Of a stretch of DNA of 64,000 nucleotides, positions 61,366 to 64,000 are shown piece after piece (position 1 is the stretch's first letter; each line of letters opens with the position of its first letter). The DNA is taken from assembly GCF_016755875.1 (NCBI RefSeq), contig NZ_BNED01000005.1, positions 8,172,685 to 8,236,684 of the forward strand. The letters run 5' to 3'. Both the position numbers and the translations under genes were made by a program. The DNA comes from Streptomyces spororaveus (GTDB lineage: Bacteria > Actinomycetota > Actinomycetes > Streptomycetales > Streptomycetaceae). The notes below the pieces were generated by a model. It did no database searches. It worked only from the letters and a program-made list of their open reading frames with translations, and was not told the DNA's origin.

Positions 61366-61380
61366 GAAGTGCAGAGAAGG
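61366..61380 (-). repeat. cargo-side end of element A
   Basis: On the minus strand CCTTCTCTGCACTTC starts directly at the second Mrr breakpoint and matches the cargo-side end of element B. Confidence 0.5.
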
Positions 61381-61677
61381 GTCATCCAGTGCAAGCACAG
61401 GAAGGACGGCTGGTCGGGCAAGCCCGTCGGGAGCCCTGACCTTCAGGTCCTGAACGGCACTGGCAGGCAGGTCCACCACGGTGATGTCGTGGTCATGTTG
61501 ACCAACGGCCGTATCACCGCCAACGCCGCGCAGTTCGCGAAGTCTCAGCGGCTTCACCTCGTCGACCGCCATCTCCTCGCCGAATGGGCCGGCGGGTCCC
61601 ATCCCCTGTGGAACTCCTGCACGCCCTCCCTCCTGCCAGCCGCCGAGAGGCTCCCTAGGGGTCGCCACCACCTATGA
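61381..61677 (+). pseudogene. C-terminal part of the split Mrr-type restriction endonuclease
   Basis: The frame resumes VIQCKHRKDGWSGKPVGSPD, then QVLNGTGRQVHHGDVVVMLT, then KSQRLHLVDRHLLAEWAGG. It contains the catalytic Q-x-K (QCK) and the rest of the Mrr_cat fold. It joins exactly onto the 51883-52005 fragment. An in-frame start (61312) lies in element A sequence, so a short truncated product might be made, but without the catalytic Asp half. Confidence 0.8.
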
Positions 61678-62134
61678 AACGCCCGGCCTCGGACGAAACT
61701 CTCGATCTCGCCCACCCGCAGGCATCCGGCTGACACAATGACTCGGCTGGCTTGAGGACAGTGGAAGAACCTACATGTAGTGACCGCTTGGAAATGCGGC
61801 GCGAACAGGCCACGTCCCCCGCCAAACGTCCGACCCGTGGACGATTGCCTGGCACTCCGACTACAAGTTTTGTCATGCCCGGAGGAGGACGACGCGACGG
61901 GTCCGCGTCGGCCTGCACTATGCATGACCTCTTCCCCAACACCCTGGCGGGGATCTTGAGCGGGGTGGGAACCTTCATCACCCTCGCCACAGCTACTTGG
62001 GCTCGTACGCGTCTGGGCTCTCGCAGCAGATCCGCGGGACCTGATTCTCAACTGAGCCCTGTCGTTCCAACCCTGGGAGCGAGCGAAGAGGTGAGGGCCG
62101 TCCGACGCCTCATCCGTCCAAGGGGAAGCACAAC
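61678..62134. other. region without a convincing intact gene
   Basis: A short membrane-like stretch starts at the ATG 61920 (MHDLFPNTLAGILSGVGTFI, then TLATATWARTRLGSRS) but lacks a ribosome-binding site and a nearby stop. It may be a small membrane protein or a remnant. Confidence 0.3.
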
Positions 62135-62332
62135 CATGCCTAGCACCCCCCGCACCTACACCGCCATCAGCACTCTCGGTGCTGATGCCGCCCGGCTCAC
62201 TTCATCACTGCCCAGCCGGTCGGCGCGGTCGTCATCCAGCAGTTCGGGACCCGTCCGGAGCGGTTCCTACTCACCGATGTCCAGCTCGCCGACGGCTCCT
62301 TCGTCGCCGAGCCGCTCGACCGCTACCTGTAA
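62135..62332 (+). pseudogene. frameshifted small hypothetical protein
   Basis: MPSTPRTYTAISTLGADAAR starts in one frame. The coding character continues in another with FITAQPVGAVVIQQFGTRPE and LLTDVQLADGSFVAEPLDRYL up to TAA 62330-62332. Together they look like one 65-residue protein with a single frameshift near 62195. Confidence 0.5.
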
Positions 62333-62379
62333 ACCAGGGTGGGCCGCGCCTGCCCCATCGCGGTCCGGCTACAGGATGG

Positions 62380-63171
62380 TCAGGTGCTGTCGCACGCGCT
62401 GGCGAGCTCGGCGTAGAAGTCGATGCGGTCCTGGGCCTGGAGGACCTGGGCGCACACGGTCCAGCATGCCGGTGGCGGGCCTCGGGCCGGTCCAGGACGC
62501 AGGCCAGCCGGGTCCGGATTGGCGCTGCCGTCTCGGGGGTGAGCAGTGTGTACACGTAGAGGGTGGCTGCGTCGTAGCCGTACGGGGCGCGGCCCCATCC
62601 CTCCCAGTCCAGGATGTGCGGGGTGCGGGTGATGTTCGCCCAGTGGAGGTCTCCGTGGGCGGTGGTCCAGGTGACGTCGTCGACCTGGTGGCCGGTGAAT
62701 TCGGGGATGACGCGGCGCAGGTACTCCTCGCGTACGGCCTCGCGGTCCGCCGGCGGGGGCACGTCGGCGAGGGCGTCCAGGGCGGCCGTCATCTCCTTCC
62801 ACCACGTCTCGGGCAGGCTGGGGTCCTCAGTGAGGACGGGGCGCGGGGAGACGATCGGGTTCGGGGTGAAGGCGTATGGCTCGGCCCGGTAGGCGTACGC
62901 CTGGTCGGTCCAGTCCCGGACGTGGAGCAGTTCGGGGCGTGGCACCGAGGCGGGGAGGGTGCGGGAGGTGGACGGGCCGTTCCACAGGATGCCGCCTTCG
63001 GTGCCGGCCTCGGCGCAGACCACGCGGAGCCAGTGCGGGCCGGCGGCCGACAGGGTGCGGCCCTGGTACCCCCACCCCGGCGGCCGGTGGCGCGCAGGCC
63101 GAACTGGTCGGCGGCGTGCTGCTGGGCGGCCAGCATCCGGTCGACGGTGGCGGGGCGGGGGCCTCGAACAT
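62380..63171 (-). pseudogene. phosphotransferase-like (APH/choline kinase fold) gene with several frameshifts
   Basis: The middle frame has the kinase motifs TTAHGDLHWANITR and HILDWEGWGRAPYGYDAAT, as in aminoglycoside phosphotransferase-family proteins. The N-terminal part needs two frame changes (MFEA..., TVDRMLAAQQHAADQFGLRA, GWGYQGRTLSAAG). The C-terminal part needs one more (VLQAQDRIDFYAELA). Three shifts in 0.8 kb indicate a pseudogene, or less likely sequence errors. Confidence 0.7.
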
Positions 63172-63178
63172 GGCGGTC

Positions 63179-63433
63179 CTACCTGTGGGAGACGGCTGCC
63201 GCGTCCTTGGATACCAGCTCGGTGGCGAGCGCCGCGACCTGTTCCATGGTGAGGCCGGAGCGCTCGGCCAGGTCCCCGAAGGTGAGGCGGGCGCCGGAGA
63301 CCAGGGCCTCCAAGGCGGGGCGGACGGAGGTGTGGAGCTCCCAACGGCAGGCCCGCGTGCTGCGCGAGCTCAGCCAGCGGGCCTTACCCGATCCGGAGGA
63401 GCACACTGCCGGCCAGCCAGCCCCCATCGACAC
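63179..63433 (-). CDS. small HTH-like protein, start uncertain
   Basis: The C-terminal 50 residues (WELHTSVRPALEALVSGARL, LTFGDLAERSGLTMEQVAAL) look like a helix-turn-helix unit. The N-terminal 30 residues are low-quality and may belong to foreign sequence, so the gene may be truncated. It lies 7 nt upstream of the phosphotransferase pseudogene on the same strand. Confidence 0.45.
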   Translation of the reverse strand: MSMGAGWPAVCSSGSGKARWLSSRSTRACRWELHTSVRPALEALVSGARLTFGDLAERSGLTMEQVAALATELVSKDAAAVSHR

Positions 63434-63572
63434 CAGGGTTCAGCACCGGCGCCGCGAGTTCGCCGCCACGGAAACCGCGGCCCTGCGCCGGGGCCGCGAT
63501 CACGCTGCCGCAGGCCGCCCCGCTGAGGCCCACAGCATGACCGGAACAGTTGGAGACAAGGGAGCGGCCTGA
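63336..63572 (+). pseudogene. C-terminal remnant of a hypothetical protein
   Basis: The plus-strand frame reads RVLRELSQRALPDPEEHTAG, then RREFAATETAALRRGRDHAA, to TGA 63570-63572. It has coding character but no evident start, and it overlaps the opposite-strand HTH-like frame. The parent family is not recognised. Confidence 0.35.
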
Positions 63573-63625
63573 CTCGCCCCGCCCCCGCTACCCTTCTGAT
63601 CCTCATCTATGGGGGGAGTCGCTGC

Positions 63626-64000
63626 GTGCGCGCCTTGGAAGACATAAGGAACCAGGTGAGGTCTCTGACCTCCCGCCGCTACGTGGACGAGGCGATTGCC
63701 GCGTACGGCGCGTCCGCTTACCGCTCCGCGTTGATGTCGACCTGGATCGCCGTGGCCGCAGACATCATCGGCAAGATCCGCTTGCTTGCGGACGAAGGAG
63801 AGGGCGTCGCCGTCAGCCTGCGTGATTCGCTGAACAACGCAATAGCATCCAACGACGTCCCCGCCCTGCAGAAGTTCGAGACGAGCCTGATCAAGACGGC
63901 GCACGAGGACCTTGAGCTGATCGGCCGACGTGAGGCCGATGAGCTCACCCGCCTCTACAAGGACCGCAACCTCTGTGCCCACCCGCCTTCGTCGCCGGAA
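63626..64000 (+). CDS. HEPN-like protein, 3' end outside the window
   Basis: The gene starts at the GTG 63626, with GGGGGGAG upstream, and stays open to the window end (125 codons seen). It is all-helical: RALEDIRNQVRSLTSRRYVD, AYRSALMSTWIAVAADIIGK, FETSLIKTAHEDLELIGRRE, then YKDRNLCAHP. Arg114 and His119 form the R-x4-H motif of HEPN ribonucleases found in toxin-antitoxin and abortive-infection systems. The codons are slightly less GC-rich than in the core genes. Its partner, if any, lies beyond the window. Confidence 0.65.
   Translation, partial: MRALEDIRNQVRSLTSRRYVDEAIAAYGASAYRSALMSTWIAVAADIIGKIRLLADEGEGVAVSLRDSLNNAIASNDVPALQKFETSLIKTAHEDLELIGRREADELTRLYKDRNLCAHPPSSPE

Larger units (their letters stand above)
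52006..61380 (+). mobile_element. element A: tyrosine-recombinase transposon inserted in the Mrr gene, interrupted by element B
   Basis: Left and right limits are set by the split Mrr coding sequence. The element carries a tnpA/tnpB-like recombinase pair at its left end and a barstar-like gene at its right end. Without the nested element B it is about 4.5 kb. Its ends carry inverted CTGCAC motifs (52014-52019 and, on the minus strand, near 61376-61371). The two-recombinase layout resembles Tn554-type elements, which insert without target duplication. All of its recombinase genes are damaged. Confidence 0.75.

Noticed and set aside
52006..61380. Interpreting the elements as integrative conjugative elements or prophages.
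   Set aside because: No transfer, replication, tRNA attachment or phage structural genes are present. The elements contain only recombinases and small cargo.
61752..63572. 606-codon plus-strand frame.
   Set aside because: It passes through several unrelated pieces and opposite-strand kinase motifs. Only its last 80 residues look protein-like, and these are reported separately.
1..64000. CRISPR arrays, rRNA and complete tRNA genes.
   Set aside because: No regularly spaced repeats and no rRNA or tRNA-like folds were seen by eye.

Overview
The window is a stretch of a Streptomyces chromosome or a very close actinomycete. The base composition is strongly GC-rich with G/C at third codon positions. 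It carries an AfsR-type regulator, a WhiB-family protein, a Streptomyces subtilisin inhibitor, a gamma-butyrolactone-receptor-like TetR protein, SigB/SigF-type sigma factors, DmdR/IdeR iron boxes and several genes with rare TTA leucine codons.

Positions 1-26.6 kb hold mostly accessory metabolism and regulation. In order: a 5'-truncated AfsR-like regulator coupled to a small protein; a Ser/Thr kinase; a MerR/FMN-reductase divergent pair; an orphan MbtH protein and an HTH gene behind an iron box; GNAT, RidA and WYL genes; a secreted alpha/beta hydrolase behind a second iron box; and a subtilisin inhibitor. The most unusual locus is at 11960-16683. A processive family-2 glycosyltransferase (cellulose-synthase-like) lies 14 nt upstream of a 1008-residue protein that joins a membrane acyltransferase-3 domain, an SGNH esterase/acyltransferase domain and a GH16 glucanase domain. 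I read this as a compact system that makes, acylates and trims a beta-glucan. After it come a TetR receptor homologue, a DinB/metallo-hydrolase pair, an MFS exporter, NlpC/P60 and S66 peptidases, a lamin-tail protein, an aldo/keto reductase and a YbdK-type ligase.

Positions 26.7-43.2 kb are a signalling block. They hold an ANTAR/GAF/PAS/PP2C phosphatase and, on the opposite strand, a run of sigma factor, anti-anti-sigma (STAS), anti-sigma kinase and a cytoplasmic HAMP-array hybrid histidine kinase. A copper operon follows (small membrane protein, P1B ATPase, PCuAC-like protein lacking the usual ligands, with 4-nt overlaps), then a class F-like sortase. A second sigma factor, a second anti-sigma-like ATPase, an MscS channel and a WhiB protein complete the block.

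Positions 43.2-48.7 kb hold a nuclease-like protein, a large secreted metzincin with DUF11-type repeats, and a PadR repressor with a visible operator facing a membrane protein.

Positions 49.3-64 kb are a plastic island. An intact IS5-type element with CTAG duplications abuts a glycosyltransferase remnant and about 1.3 kb of decayed DNA. An Mrr-type restriction endonuclease gene is split (51883-52005 and 61381-61677) by tyrosine-recombinase element A. Element A is itself split inside its second recombinase gene (junctions 55304 and 60178) by a second, oppositely oriented element B of the same kind. Each element carries small cargo: a barstar-like protein in A, and a DUF6000-like protein plus a 91-residue protein in B. 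The right edge holds pseudogenes and the start of a protein with an R-x4-H HEPN RNase motif, so the island looks defence-related.
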